A DNA stretch of 64,000 bases from contig NC_087249.1 of NCBI RefSeq assembly GCF_037042905.1, positions 32,514,401 through 32,578,400 on the forward strand, in the 5' to 3' direction. This DNA comes from Lytechinus pictus. Lineage: Eukaryota; Echinodermata; Echinoidea; Temnopleuroida; Toxopneustidae. Position 1 is the first letter of the stretch, and the number at the start of each line of letters is the position of its first letter. Position numbers and translations under genes: made by a program. Below the pieces are notes generated by a model. That model saw nothing but the letters and a program-made list of their open reading frames with translations, was not told the origin of the DNA and made no database searches. Below, piece after piece: positions 44,608 to 56,592 of this stretch.

Positions 44608-46452
44608 GGCAAAGAAAAAGTACTCTTGTGGTTTGCATAAACCTGGCTTACACTTTGCGATTCATTGCGTTCCGAATTTCAAAGAAATTGTGATAACACT
44701 TTATATGGACATTCCAGCTGATAAAATCTTACGGATTAGAGTTCAGAATAGTGGTAGGACTACTGAAATCGAAATTCAGTCCAGTTTGAGGCTCCCTGAA
44801 TGAATAAAAACAAATTCAATTCCAAGTCGTAATGACGTCATCATCGGCTGCGACTTGAAGCCGATTTGGACTTTACTCGGACCACAGGGCTTGCCGCAAA
44901 GTAAAAATATGATTTTAGTATTTCTTACATCATGCCAAACTTTAAATAAAATTATTCTACTTCTTGCAACTTTCATATTTAATGCGAAACGTGATTTCTT
45001 GAAAAAGCGTATTGGATCGGATCGCACAGAGTGAGACGGGCTTAACATATGTAACCTATTTGTGTATGATGAATGATGCAATTAATATTTCAATTTATAT
45101 CAGTTGTAAGTCTTTGGCAAATCATGTACATGTAATTCAAAGAAAAATATATCTCCTTTTAAAGACAATTTACCTGATAAACATGCAATTAATATTTTGA
45201 TTCAGGATATTGCAATCATGTACTTTAAAGAGCAATGCATCCCCTTCTTTTATAAGGCATATATACAGTAGTTCCTATTAGGTTAGCCTGAACAGAAAGC
45301 CAAATTTAGCAGCTGCTTTTAGCAAGCAGGAATCTTGGTCAAGGTTTTTCTCTTCCAATCCACTAACATCTGCGTAGACAGTAGGAAACACAATAGGGGT
45401 TTAGGAAAGATCCTGTGTAATCCCATATTCAGCACAACATAACACGTGGTGAAACCATGGACGGGAATTCGTTTAAAGTGATTGGTTAACATTGGTTTGA
45501 CTTTTAACAAATCTGAGCTAGAAGGTCACACTTGTCACCTGTGTCTGTGATATTTTACAAAAATGAAGCCCAGAAAAAATTGTGTTCGAAAATAATTATT
45601 TAGTGCTTCAAAAATTGAAATATAAAGTGACCGAAAACACCATCGTAATTTTGTCCCATACACTTATGTGTACTATTTAGGCGTCTATAAGACGCCTATT
45701 TACAAAATCGGGGTTTGTCTTGTAGTTTTAGCTTTTCATTCTCAATAATGGTTGTTTTCAGGGTTTATTAGTTCTAATACATGCACTTGTACACATGTTT
45801 CATCTTGGTTTGAGAATTTTTTTAATCGGCTGCTCACAAAGTTAAACAATACCTTTAAGAGCATTACAAGAAAGGGTCAGCATTTTGGATGTACTTGAGC
45901 ATTTTTATTAGGAGCTTTGTCTGATTTCTGTGTGACCTCACCTCACATGGTCTAATCCTGTTTGTCTACTAACAGTTCCTCTATTAATCATTTTGGCTAA
46001 TTGCCATTTAGCCCTTTTTATTGTACTGTTTTGTCTATCTTCCAGTTGGGCTATACCAATTTCATCCAATAACTTGGTCTAACATCACTCAGTTTAAATG
46101 ATGTAATGAAATAGTTATGAATCAACTTTTCATTTGACAAAGTGCAAACTGATAAGTAGACCAAGTGAAAATTAGACCATCTGGTCATTAGACTAAATGA
46201 TTGTTACACTGAGTATTAGACCAAGTGGTAGTTGGACAAAACGAGGAGGGGGGGTTCATGATTTTTTGGCTTGAATTTTACTTCTTTTTTCAAGCTCTTG
46301 TCACAGTAGTAAAAGCCTTTGCTAGGAATTGGAAATACGCTTTGCTATGTTGATCCTTCAGCTTCTTCTGCATATTTTGCAGGCGTTGTCTTTGCTCCCT
46401 TATTTCCTTACTTTGGGTACTTGTTATTCTTGTATTGGAATTTGTTATCCTT
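44608..46452. other. GH3 3' UTR and intergenic DNA
   Basis: AATAAA at 44803-44808 or 44945-44950 could end the GH3 transcript. Further right are an AGGCGTCT/AGACGCCT hairpin (45679-45697) and the second TTTGGTCTAAT-type repeat (45940-46245). No gene is seen. Confidence 0.4.
45940..46245. repeat. Second copy of the TTTGGTCTAAT dispersed repeat
   Basis: Matches 28840-29280 in word order: TCACATGGTCTAATCCT, TTGCCATTTAGCC, TTTTCATTTGACAAAGTG and then complementary TTAGACCA words. More diverged and shorter than the first copy. Confidence 0.65.
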
Positions 46453-46860
46453 CAGGGGTGGTATTCTGAAAACGTTCTTATCTTTGTCCTTATCTTTGTT
46501 CTTATCTCAATGAGATAAGAAGACGCTAAAATCATTGCAAATCGGTATTCTGAAAATCTTCTTAACGCGTTCTTATCTCTAGCTTCTGTAAGGACTGCCT
46601 TCTTCTTATCTTCAACACGCCCATTTTTAGGATATTACCAATCAAAATGCACTTTATATTGGCAGTTTAACCAATAAAAGCGCTTCTTATATCAAGAGAA
46701 TATATGCGCACTGTGCGTATATTAATTACTTAGCGTAATTGTATAATTGCGCGAGATATATACGCTAATATAATACTACCAAGATTATTCTTATTTATTA
46801 ACACGTGTACACGTGCTCAAAAATAAATTCATCACACGACATCCATATATTCTATCAATC

Positions 46861-49055
46861 ATGGACAAGCACAGAAATAAGAACTTCAGCATCGAAGAAG
46901 TCATGGTTTTGGTTTCAGAGGTGGTGGCCAGGAAGGAGATAATCGTCGGGGCCATTTCATCAACCATCACCAACGCCATGAAAACTAGGGTGTGGGATTG
47001 CATAAGCGAGAAAGGGAGGCGGAGGTCAGCGGACGAAGTCAGATAAAAGTTCGCCGTTGAAAAGAGTAAAGTTAAGAAGAAGGCAGCGGAAATCAAGCGG
47101 TCATCAAGAGCTACAGGAGGTGGACCTGCTCTCCCCCCTCTAACTGAGTGGGAGGAGGTCCTGAGGGATTTTATTGGAGAGGAGGGAATCTCTGGATGTG
47201 CGAGTGACGCCCTCGAGACCTCCGTCAACTCAACCAACTCAACGGCAACTATTACACCGGCTGTCGAGATTGAATCAGAGAAGGACGCACTTCTCACCTT
47301 GGCATCAATGGCAAATGGATGTCAAAAGATCGCCGTAGATGTTTCTGATGGTAAGCGCAAATAATTGATTGTTGTATTTTGTCACTACAGAACAGTTATA
47401 AAAATTGATAACTATGCAAACCAATGATAAATAAATGAATGATTAATATGAATGATAGTTCAACTTAAAACGATCAAAGATAAAAATAAAAGATAAAAAA
47501 AACGATCAAACCTAAAAAGTATAGGCATATATCATTATCGATAAAGTAGGGTTCTTGAAATTGATTTCTCATTCTTCATTTCTTTGTATCTGTCCCTCCT
47601 GAAATTATAGTTCGAGGGTTATTTCTGATCAAGTAAATTCAAAGAATAGTGAGATAAATATCTGTTTGAAGGCAGTACCCTAAATGTATACCCAGTTGTT
47701 GTATGTCCGGAGTCTCCGGACAGGTTGTGTGTCCGGACGATCAAATTGGAAAGTCGTTTGGAAAAATTTAAAAGCGAAGTATAATCAAGTTTTATAGCAA
47801 AATGTTAGGAAATATTATAGAGAACAAATCGAAGATGATTACAACTATTGAATTCATATTTTTAGTGTAATCTAAAGACAGAAAAAAGAAGGTTTCAAAA
47901 ATATAAAGTGACATCCGACCCCCGGCCTATCCTACGTTACGTACTATACATTCTCAGAAGTTTTATCAGTTCATGTTAGATGAATTTATATGTTCTCCTT
48001 TTATGGTCTACATTATGATTATTGACATCCCATTTTATGTAAACACAATATTGGTTTTTATGATTATTATACTATATAGGCCCTATATTGTATTATTATT
48101 CAACTTGAATTCAAATGATAAGGATGAAAAATCCACCATAATAGGTCGAATTCTTCAGCAGTATTAAAGTGTAAACATATAGAAAATGCATTTCTTTCTT
48201 CTTTCTTCTTTTGATGTAAAAAGTAAGTTGTGACCTCCAGAGCAGAACGAATTGAATTATGTTAAATTCATTGTAATGGTAGTATTATTTCTTAAGAACA
48301 CAAGAACATTACACCCGGATACACTGCATTAGATACATTGAATTGATTATTTTAATGATTATTCTCTCAAAGACCAAGGAAATTCATAAAAAGTAAAGTT
48401 AAATACGTTATATTCGTAATATTTTCAATAACTATCCATAAGTATCTGACAGAAAGGTATTTTTTCCAACTTTTAATAGATGTAACTCAACTTGACACAC
48501 CACAGTCTCGGCGCAAGAGAAGGCGAAGCAGTGATGAATTTGCTGACGTCTGGGACCGGTGGTTAAGGTTAGAGGAAGAGCGGATAACCGTTGAGAAGGA
48601 GAGACTTGAGGTTGAGAAGGAACGTCTGCGGCTCGAACAGCGGAGATTCGATCGCGAAGACGAGATAATCAGGTTTGCTTGAAATCCATTCCTAATTCAT
48701 TTTATAGGAATTTCAAACAGTATGAACTAAACGTGCAAACATTTGTAAAATAAAATAATGAAAACTCAAAACAGTTTAAACTTCTTTTTATCATCAAAAT
48801 TAATGAATAATCAAACTAAATTGAGCCTTAATGTTACTCGTAGTTGCACTCAATCATTTCTTGTGAAGGTATACTTCATAAGGTACATACAGCTAAAGAT
48901 TACATTACCAGAAAGATATTCTTGAATTATTATTATCTTATTTTTTACTATACTTGATATACAATTACCTTAACGGCACTTTATATTCTTCTTTTTCATT
49001 TTCTCCTTCCAGATCACAATGGGAATCACAGTCATCTTTTGTTGACCTGAGATGA
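46861..49055 (+). pseudogene. Harbinger Myb/SANT-like DNA-binding protein gene, one nonsense lesion
   Basis: Three exons: 46861-47350, 48480-48672 and 49013-49055, with GT/AG borders and matching phases. The N-terminal half is a Myb/SANT-like trihelix (NFSIEEVMVLVSEVVARK, then VWDCISEKGRRRSADEV), which in Harbinger elements binds the transposon ends and helps import the transposase. A TAA at 47044-47046 (codon 62 from this ATG) interrupts it; the same frame continues (KFAVEKSKVKKKAAEIKRSS) with clear protein character. Exon 2 encodes RRKRRRSSDEF and a charged coiled coil (EKERLEVEKERL). An alternative start is 46813. A foldback MITE sits in intron 1. Confidence 0.85.
47691..47930 (+). mobile_element. 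Half copy of the CCCAGTTGTTGTG foldback family inside Harbinger
   Basis: After TATA (47687-47690), CCCAGTTGTTGTATGTCCGG and then GAACAAATCGAAGATGATTA and ATTCATATTTTTAGTGTAATC follow the left arm of 18328-18741. The right arm is not present. It lies in intron 1 of the Myb-like gene and so is younger than the Harbinger insertion or was carried with it. Confidence 0.75.
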
Positions 49056-49825
49056 AGTCTCGAGAGGAATGCCGCCGTATACTCACTGCTGCTTATGAGG
49101 ATGCATCGTACTTGTTTAATAATCGCTATACCAAATTTATAGCACAATAAAATATTGTCTGAATACAAAAACATACTATTTCGTAGTGTATTTGTATGCT
49201 CGTCAAATATTGAGAAATTGGAATATCGTCTCTCATAAAATTCCCTTTTTGCTATTGCATAAACCGTATGAATTAACCAAATGTTCATATGGAAACGAGA
49301 ACCAAATAACTGGTAAAGACGAAAAAAGGCCAAATCGGTCACGATAATCAAATCATTCACTGTGTGAACCAAGTTCGAATGATATCGTTCCTGACATCAA
49401 TTCCTCCTCGATCACGATTGTTCACTGCTACGTCTTGGCCTACCCCTGGTTGATTAGGGTCATTTGCAAGCTGAACTACGTCATCCGGGAGGGGGATGCG
49501 TCTTTGCAGACAAATATTGTGCAGGACACAACAGTTCATGATGATTTTACAGGTGAAAGAGAATATAAAGATGATACATTTTATTTCAAAATACCACTCA
49601 AAAGGTATTTTCAAGAACTTCGAGTTGTCAAAATATTTTTTCCCAACATGAAAGAAAATATTAGCTCTGAAAGATCAACATTCATATTCCCCAAGTAAGC
49701 GTACTACCACCCCCCCCCCAAAAAAAAAAAAAGTTTTTATCAAACAAGCAAGAGGAAATTCTCGTATCAAAATTTCACAAACTCAGTCTTTCTTCTGGGC
49801 ATCTGGGGCACAGTAATAAAGCAAA

Positions 49826-49885
49826 ATTGCAAGAAAGAAAGAAAGAAAGAAAAAGAAAGACAGAAAGAAAGAAAGAAAGAAAGAG

Positions 49886-49928
<43 letters not shown>

Positions 49929-50250
49929 GAGAAAAAGAAAAAAAAGAAAGAGAAAAAGAGAAAGACAGAAAGAAAGAAAGGAATAGAAGAAGAAAGAAAG
50001 GGGAAAAGAAAGATGGAATTAAAAAAGAATGAAAAAGAAGGTTGAAAAAAGGAAGAAAATGATACAAAAATTAAAGCATTAAAAAGAATAAAAGTGGAAA
50101 GAAAGTGAAGAGAGAATAAAGAAAGTAAGCAAAGTGGTGAAATAAAAAGAAATAAGAAAACAAAGAATGGAAGAAATGAAGGAAAAAAGAAAGAGTGAGA
50201 GAGAGGAAAGAAATAAATACAAAAGAAGCCAAAATGAATAAGGAAATAAA
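49826..50250 (+). repeat. (GAAA)n purine tract in the transposase intron
   Basis: Almost pure GAAA/GAAAGA repeats to about 49990, degenerate after that. Lys/Glu-rich and Phe/Leu/Ser-rich frames here are artefacts. Confidence 0.9.
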
Positions 50251-50428
50251 GCATGAATTAAGAAAAATGCAAAGTAAGCATTTCATGAAAGGAATTGTCA
50301 GACATTTTAACCAACAAGTCCCATTTTATCCAACAGTTGCAATAGAAATAGTGCTTCTGATACAATCGAAACCAAGGATAATTATCAGATCGATCTGACA
50401 GCCTGTAGGACAAAAGTATCGATGAAAC

Positions 50429-50465
50429 CATGGAGCTATTAGAGATAATAGCTAATAGCTCCATG
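50429..50465. repeat. 14-bp perfect hairpin
   Basis: CATGGAGCTATTAG (50429-50442) and CTAATAGCTCCATG (50452-50465) pair around a 9-base loop. It lies in transposase intron 2 close to exon 2. A similar but unrelated AGCTCTATGG hairpin is at 40396-40420. Confidence 0.65.
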
Positions 50466-52889
50466 ATGAAACGCTACCCGGTTGGCATATCATTTACCTT
50501 TCAACAGGGTAGGATAGGATTCCTCCAGTGTTATCAAGGCAGCGAAATCTCGACTTCAATAATCCAAAAGCTCGTTCAACGCAAACACGAGTCTTGCAAA
50601 GCCTTTGTGTTAAATCGTTCCTCTTCTGGAGTGCGTGGTCTCAATATAGGCGTCAAAAGCCAAGGTTGGAGGGGGTAGCCACTATCACCTATAAAAAAGT
50701 TATATTGAGGCTCCATTAATCTATTTGTAGAATACAATGTCTAGCAGGGGGGGCGGAACCGGGGGTAGGGGACACTATCCCCCTCCTCCCCCCCCCCCCC
50801 TGAAAAAAACCCAAAATACATTCCGCCGTCCCTGATGTCTAGTAGTATTTAGTACATTCCTTTATATTCTTCTAATGAAGGGAAGAGATGAGAAGAAAAT
50901 CATGATAATGTAAGCAACGCATCAAACGGGAGAGAGACAGAGGAGGACGAAAGGGGGAGGCATGCACATCATACATGGAGGGGAATTTGATATATAGCGC
51001 CATAAATTGAACAAAATAATAAATGCCCCTTTAACTTAGTCTTTTTGTCCTTTCATTTCTTTTCTAAAGTGTCTTGACTGTGTCACATTTTCATTTTTTT
51101 CTACTCGAACACTAAAATAAAAAAAAAATTATCAATATAGTTCACTCTTTCAATCAATTAAGATTATACAAATGAATAATAAATAAAATAATAATGAAAA
51201 GAAAAATATTTTTGAAACAAGAATGAATGAATGAATGTTGATTAGAAAAATAAATTAAAAAATAAATACATACATACCCAATAGCCAACCAGAAGGCATC
51301 ATCCCCTCTCTGAACTCGTTGTACAGTCGGCTATTTTGCCAAATGAAAGAATCGTGAGTCGACCCTGGCCATCTGGCACATACGTTCAGGAAATGTAATT
51401 GAGCGTCAACAACAGCCTGCACAGTTATTGAATGAAAGTTTTTTCTGTTCACATACAGATGCTCATTGGTGCTTGGAGCTCTAATACCAACATGTGTGCC
51501 ATCTATACATCCCAGCGTGTTGGGCATATTCGCAATTTCAGCGAATTGAGTTTTTTTAGTTGCTGGTGATCCATACCGCCAAAAGTTAATGAATTCACCC
51601 GCTCTCGCAGAGAGAGCATCAGTCACGGCAGCAATTGCCCGACTCTGAGATGATTGTGATATCTGTGTGACGTCTCCAACGACGTTTTGAAATGACCCAC
51701 TCGCCAAGAATCTTAATGTGGTCGCAACTTGCTGCTTGACTGTCAAGGGACGAGACCCTCCTTGCCGCCTTTGAAAAGGCTCATCTTCTTTTATCAATTC
51801 GCAAATTGATGTGAAATCATCGAACCCCATTCTGTAATTTCTTCGAAAAATCTCCTCAGAGAGTTCGTCGATAACCATAAGTCTCTTTCGTACTACCGGT
51901 GGTCGTCGAACATCATTTTGGGCAAGGAATATCGCGGCCATCATGAGATATAATAACTACCTAGCTATCTTAAATATTATCCTAAATATCGTGAAAGATA
52001 AGAAAGAAAAAAGATAAGAACGTTTTCAGAATACCACTTATCTACATTCTGTTCTTATCTTTTAGCGCGCTTTTGTATTATATGCGCGAGTTGTAAATTT
52101 ACGCGCTCAGCATTGGATGGAAATCAAGATAAGAACAAAGATAAGAACAAAGATAAGAACGTTTTCAGAATACCAATTTGAGAACGTGATGTAGATAAGA
52201 ACAAAATTAAGATAAGAACGTTTTCAGAATACCGCCCCAGGTGTTGCCAGGCATTGCTGATGACGCTGCCCTTCATTGGCCAGAGGGGGGGGGGGCAGAG
52301 CCAGTGGGTTTTCCTCCAGACCTGTGAGCTCTTTCCGTGCCCAAGTCTTCAATTATCTGGAGCTGTGACTGTGCAAAATTTTTAATCAGATGTTGGCAGT
52401 CTCCTTGCCTTTCATTTACATTCTGTATCTCTGTTGTGTTTATCGCAATTCTAGTGAGGGCAGTGTTATTAATTTAACTAGCCTCTGTAGTTTTGGGGCT
52501 TAATCGCTTGACTAGCACTACGCAATCGTCTGCCACAGAAGTCATGGTGAAAGCAATAATAAAACAATGGGAAATGACTAACCAGAAACCAATATGGAAA
52601 TATTAGCCAGAAATATAAGTTACACAATTACAAATTCTCAGACTGTTCCAATTTGTATTGTTTAATGAGAGAGAGAGAAAAGAAAAGAAAAAAAATGGAG
52701 AAAGACAAACCAACATATATGCATGTATAATAACAATAATCTGAGAGCATCGTCCTGATAACGCGAGGGTCATGAGTTCCGTCTAACCAGGCCCCTCTTC
52801 CCACCAACAGTCTCACCATCATATGCATATTAAAATTGTCATTCGTTGGCATACTAGTACTGTTTCCATGGTTACAAGCACATGAACAC

Positions 52890-53670
52890 TGTTTTTCGTT
52901 AACACTACCAATGTGTCCCTTTGATTTCTTCTTGATTAATTATTTCTTCACTCTTGTACTTGTGCATCTGCTGTTGACTTGCAGGAAATACACTGTAGTA
53001 AAATGTCCAGTTTTACTACATTTGTTACGTTGCCCTTTCCTGGCTTGGCAACTGTCATCTTTTGCAAAGTGGTCCATTTTCCTGTATCGGTAGTGTGATG
53101 ACTTCCTGTCTGGCTTGATGACCGACCACTCGTAGCATGTTGCGACCGACCTCCAGCCTGAATAGTTTGGACCTCTGCTGATACTCTATCAATACGATCC
53201 ATAATGTGTTGGCTCTGCATCTGAGTAGCTTTGAATGTAGATGCTACTTCTCAATTCCGGTAGAGAGACAAACCTGCACCTCTTTCCAATATCTTAGCTC
53301 TGAGTTTATGAGAGCTTCATTTTTTCACGACCTGATCCCTGATTTATTCATCGGAATCATGAAATTCACACAACATTGCTTGCTGTCTGAGTCTTGCAAT
53401 AAACTCATCCATAGTTTCATTGACATCCCGCTTCAGATGTCAAAAGCAAAGCCTTTCACACGGCACATTTACCTGTCTCTTGAAATGTTTATTGATTGTT
53501 GCCTTTGCTTGTAATTCTAACATGAAGAAGATGTCTTGCAAAGCCGGCCCAGCGCTGAGCAACAACAGAGATCTCGTCTGCCCTACATCAGTTGCTCCTT
53601 TCCCTGCAGCTGCAATGTTCAGCTCGAAACCATGCATTCGTTCCCATGTGGGTCAAATTGCAGCACTGGG
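52890..53670 (-). pseudogene. Decayed Ty3/Gypsy-type gag fragment
   Basis: Across two frames on the - strand, pieces of a retrotransposon capsid protein appear in order: WERMHGFELNIAAAGK, ETMDEFIARLRQQAMLCEF, IRDQVVKK, SSHKLRAKILERGAGL and, near 53090-52985, a degenerate zinc knuckle (DHFAKDD, then CSKTGHF). At least three stops and one or more frameshifts interrupt it, and knuckle cysteines are lost. No long terminal repeat, protease or polymerase was found nearby, so only this part remains. Confidence 0.7.
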
Positions 53671-54060
53671 GCAATTTCATGATTTTTTTTTTTAATGATT
53701 TTTTTCACAGTTGTCTTCTTTTCCTAGCCTGGCTTCCACGTCTCATCCCCAAATGAAGCGATGACACTCTACACAATATTCAAGATCGGGTCCAATTCAC
53801 ATTTGTGGGTTCACATGCCTTCATTAGCCAGATATTACACCAGTCACAAATCCATAATCACTTTAACGACTTAATGTTTTTCCAGCCTCTCCTCAAAGCC
53901 CTTACAATAAATTATATTCGTCCAGTAGGTCAAGACACTACAGATGCACTTGAAGAAAAGCAATGATATTGTTATATGCTGCCCTCTTTAATTATTCCTC
54001 TTCGCTTTTTATGAAATTTTATTCTGCAATCATGAAAAATAGAATTTGTTTCTGCTATTT
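53671..54060. other. No gene seen
   Basis: Flanking DNA between the gag relic and the tandem repeat. No feature was recognised. Confidence 0.4.
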
Positions 54061-54463
54061 CAGGCTGGAGATAGACATGAAGCATCCAAATTCTTCTTTG
54101 CAGCTTTTCTGATTGATCTACTGTGTCAAGAAGTTTGATCTCTATAGTTTTTTAGGTGTATTTAAAATTATAATCAGTCATTTGAAATTAACAACAAAAA
54201 CGTATATGAGCATTCAAAATACTAAATTTAAAAGTAATGAAATTTTCATAATCTGTATGAGTGATGCATTGAAAAGTTATAACTCCCTGCCTTGTATTGT
54301 AGGTCGATATCAGTGTGTGAAACGTTAAGTTAATAATGTAATTATTAATTATCAATTCAAGAGTAATAAAGAATTTGTATGACTTCTGTACTAGGTCACT
54401 GTAGTGTGTTCTATATGGTTTATTCGGTTTCAAACCGTATGTGTTCTTTTCATTTGATATGGA

Positions 54464-54497
<34 letters not shown>

Positions 54498-55250
54498 TTC
54501 AGGAAGGAAAGGAGCATCCGAATTCTTCAGTTTCTTCTGTTACTTTGTTCAGTAGCAGTAATAAACTTTGCATAATCTGTATGTGCCTTCAAAAACTATA
54601 TATGTATTGCAGGTGGATATCAGTTTGTGAAATGAAAAAGTAATCATGTAATTGTTTTAAATTTGAGAATGATATAGTTACTGTATGATCCTTTTTACTA
54701 GGTCACTGTAGTGTGTTTTATTTATAATTTATTCAGTCTCAGACCCTATATGTGTTTTTTTTTTCATTTTATAATAATCATCTACTTTTGTTATATTTCA
54801 ATTTTCAAGACGGAAAGAAGTATCCAAATTCTTGATTTCATTTTCGTTTGTTGCAGCTCTACTTGATAATGTATTGTATCCATAAGCTTGTTTTGAGGTG
54901 TATTTGTAATTATGACCAGTCATTTGAAATTAAAAAAAAATCATGTTATATGAATATCGAAAATACTGTAAATATTTAAGAATAATAAACTTTGCATAAT
55001 CAGTATGTGTGACATATTGAAAAGTTTTAACTCCCTGCCTTGCAAAAATTATGTATTGCAGGTGAATATCAGTGTGTGAAATGTAAAATTAATCATTTGA
55101 TAATTGTTAATTTGAAAAAAATATAGAAACTGTATGATACTTACTAAGTCTCTATATAGGTCACTGTAGTGTTTTCTATTTATGAGTCATTCAGTCTCAG
55201 ACCCTATTTTTGTCCTCATCATTTGATATGAAATATCAAATTTGTTATAT
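54061..55250 (+). repeat. Threefold diverged tandem repeat of about 300-450 bp
   Basis: TAGGTCACTGTAGTGTGT or close variants occur at about 54392, 54699 and 55156. Each unit also has CAGTGTGTGAAA-like and GCATCCAAATTCTT-like phrases and an AATAAA (54364, 54558, 54984). Copy 1 begins with a possible acceptor (TATTTCAG) and a short open stretch ending in a stop near 54138, which could be a degenerate last exon with its 3' UTR. Confidence 0.65.
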
Positions 55251-55328
55251 TTTGCAAATAAATACATTAAATAATGTGGATATGCCATGATCTCATATCT
55301 ATGTAAATGGAATTAATATCCTGTTTAA

Positions 55329-55744
55329 CCCTATCTAGGCCGGAGGCTCCCCGCCCCCCTCAACGATTCGCGCAATATATTTTTACCACATTGCTCGTTG
55401 ACTTTTTATTTTCAAGTCTTGTGCAACATTTGAGACCAATTTTGCAACGCCTGTGTACGCGGTTCCGAAATTACACAACATTTTGTAAGTGAATGTCATG
55501 ACAAAAGTTTTCTCAAAAACTTGATTTCGTGTACAAAGTCAATGCAAATTGTGTTTCAACTAAAAATCATAAATGTATGCATTATTTTTAGTTATGCTGG
55601 TCTAAATGGATTTGATTTATGCTGTTTATGATCTCAAAAGAGTCCCCGACAAAGTTTATTGAAAAACAATTAAAAACTAGAGATCTCCCACCCCCCTACC
55701 CCTTTGGCCATATGAACTCCCAAAATAACCCGGCCTAGATAGGG
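55329..55744. mobile_element. piggyBac-like MITE
   Basis: CCCTATCTAGGCCGG at the left and CCGGCCTAGATAGGG at the right form an exact 15-bp inverted repeat. TTAA flanks both sides (55325-55328 and 55745-55748). Ends starting CCC at a TTAA target fit piggyBac. 416 bp, non-coding. Confidence 0.85.
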
Positions 55745-55748
55745 TTAA

Positions 55749-56592
55749 TCCTGTTTCTTTCTGCGTTTCTGCTACTGCTAGGTCTCTTCAAGTTTCAGTT
55801 TATATCAGGAACAAAGGGGAAATTGATAAGATTTGTAAGAAAAGAACAGAGGGGATCAATTATTAAAGAAATGTATGAAATGAAAAGGAGAAGAAATTGG
55901 TGAGCTCCAGTAAAGAAAAAGTGTTGGCCGATTTTGGGAATGGGGGTCATGAAGTTGAAATAAATACTTGGCACAGATTCCCATTTAAAAAAAAAGATTG
56001 GCACAGATTCCCATTAAAAAAAAAAGCAAATGTGATTTCTATTATTCCTATTTTTTGTTCAAAGCATAAAAAACTAATTGCTCCGAAATCCAGATCCAGA
56101 GCTCATAGGAAAATAAAATAATAGGTCAACACCAAATGCTTTTATTGACCACACATTACCCTGTAAAATCAAATGAAAAATAATTTGTACGATTCATCAC
56201 CTAGGTTTGTATTTTGGGACCTTGGAGAGAAGGAGAGAGGAAGGAGAAGTGTTACAGAGGGGGGGGGGGTGGGTGAGAGTGAAGGTAGAGAGAGGACAGG
56301 GAGAGAGCGAAAAAGGGAGAATAGAGAGTAAGGAATGGATATTACAGATTTCAATAAGCCTTATATGTCATTTCTTTTTCGAGTCTTTTATATGTATGGG
56401 ACGCCTTCACTACTATATAATCAGTTGGAGAGGAGATATCATCATACTTTCTCTTTAATCAAACCTTTTGTTGAGGGAATTATACACTATAGAGTTCATG
56501 TGTCACTCATTTTTATGGCTTAAATTTGAGAGCGACCGTTATGTCTGCCCTGTGCCAAAAAGAAATCATACATTTTTTTTGGGGGGGCAGGG
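55749..56592. other. No gene seen; short local repeats
   Basis: TTGGCACAGATTCCCATT occurs twice (55968 and 55999), each followed by poly-A. A GAGAGG-rich stretch lies at 56225-56335. Confidence 0.4.

Larger units (their letters stand above)
49357..51944 (-). pseudogene. Harbinger transposase (DDE superfamily, HARBI1-like), lesioned
   Basis: Exons on the - strand: 51944-51278, 50688-50498 and about 49567-49357. Exon 1 joins exon 2 in phase (WLLG|DSGY). The catalytic triad can be traced: Asp in GCIDGTH (residue 148), Asp in WPGSTHD (198), Glu in VERAFGLLK of exon 2. The N-terminal helical region holds LTVKQQVATTLRFLASG. The last exon ends with CCVLHNICLQRR and a C-terminal tail. Lesions: a single-base frameshift in exon 2 between the EERFN and CKTRV segments, and the expected last acceptor reads TTTCAC where CAG is needed. 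A (GAAA)n tract fills intron 2. The enzyme would cut and move the element at 3-bp targets. Confidence 0.88.
46456..52237. mobile_element. PIF/Harbinger DNA transposon, near full length
   Basis: 5782 bp. The left end GGGTGGTATTCTGAAAACGT matches the right end (ACGTTTTCAGAATACCGCCC in + orientation is its near complement), and CAG flanks both sides (46453-46455 and 52238-52240). It carries the two genes expected for the superfamily, convergent: a Myb/SANT-like DNA-binding protein (+) and a DDE transposase (-). Extra end-like modules lie inside both ends (46543, and 52017-52046 and 52140-52170). It lies between the GH3 gene and a gag relic. Confidence 0.93.

Noticed and set aside
49775-50254. 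Phe/Leu/Ser-rich membrane-like frame and Lys/Glu-rich frame
   Set aside because: Translations of a (GAAA)n tract in a transposase intron.
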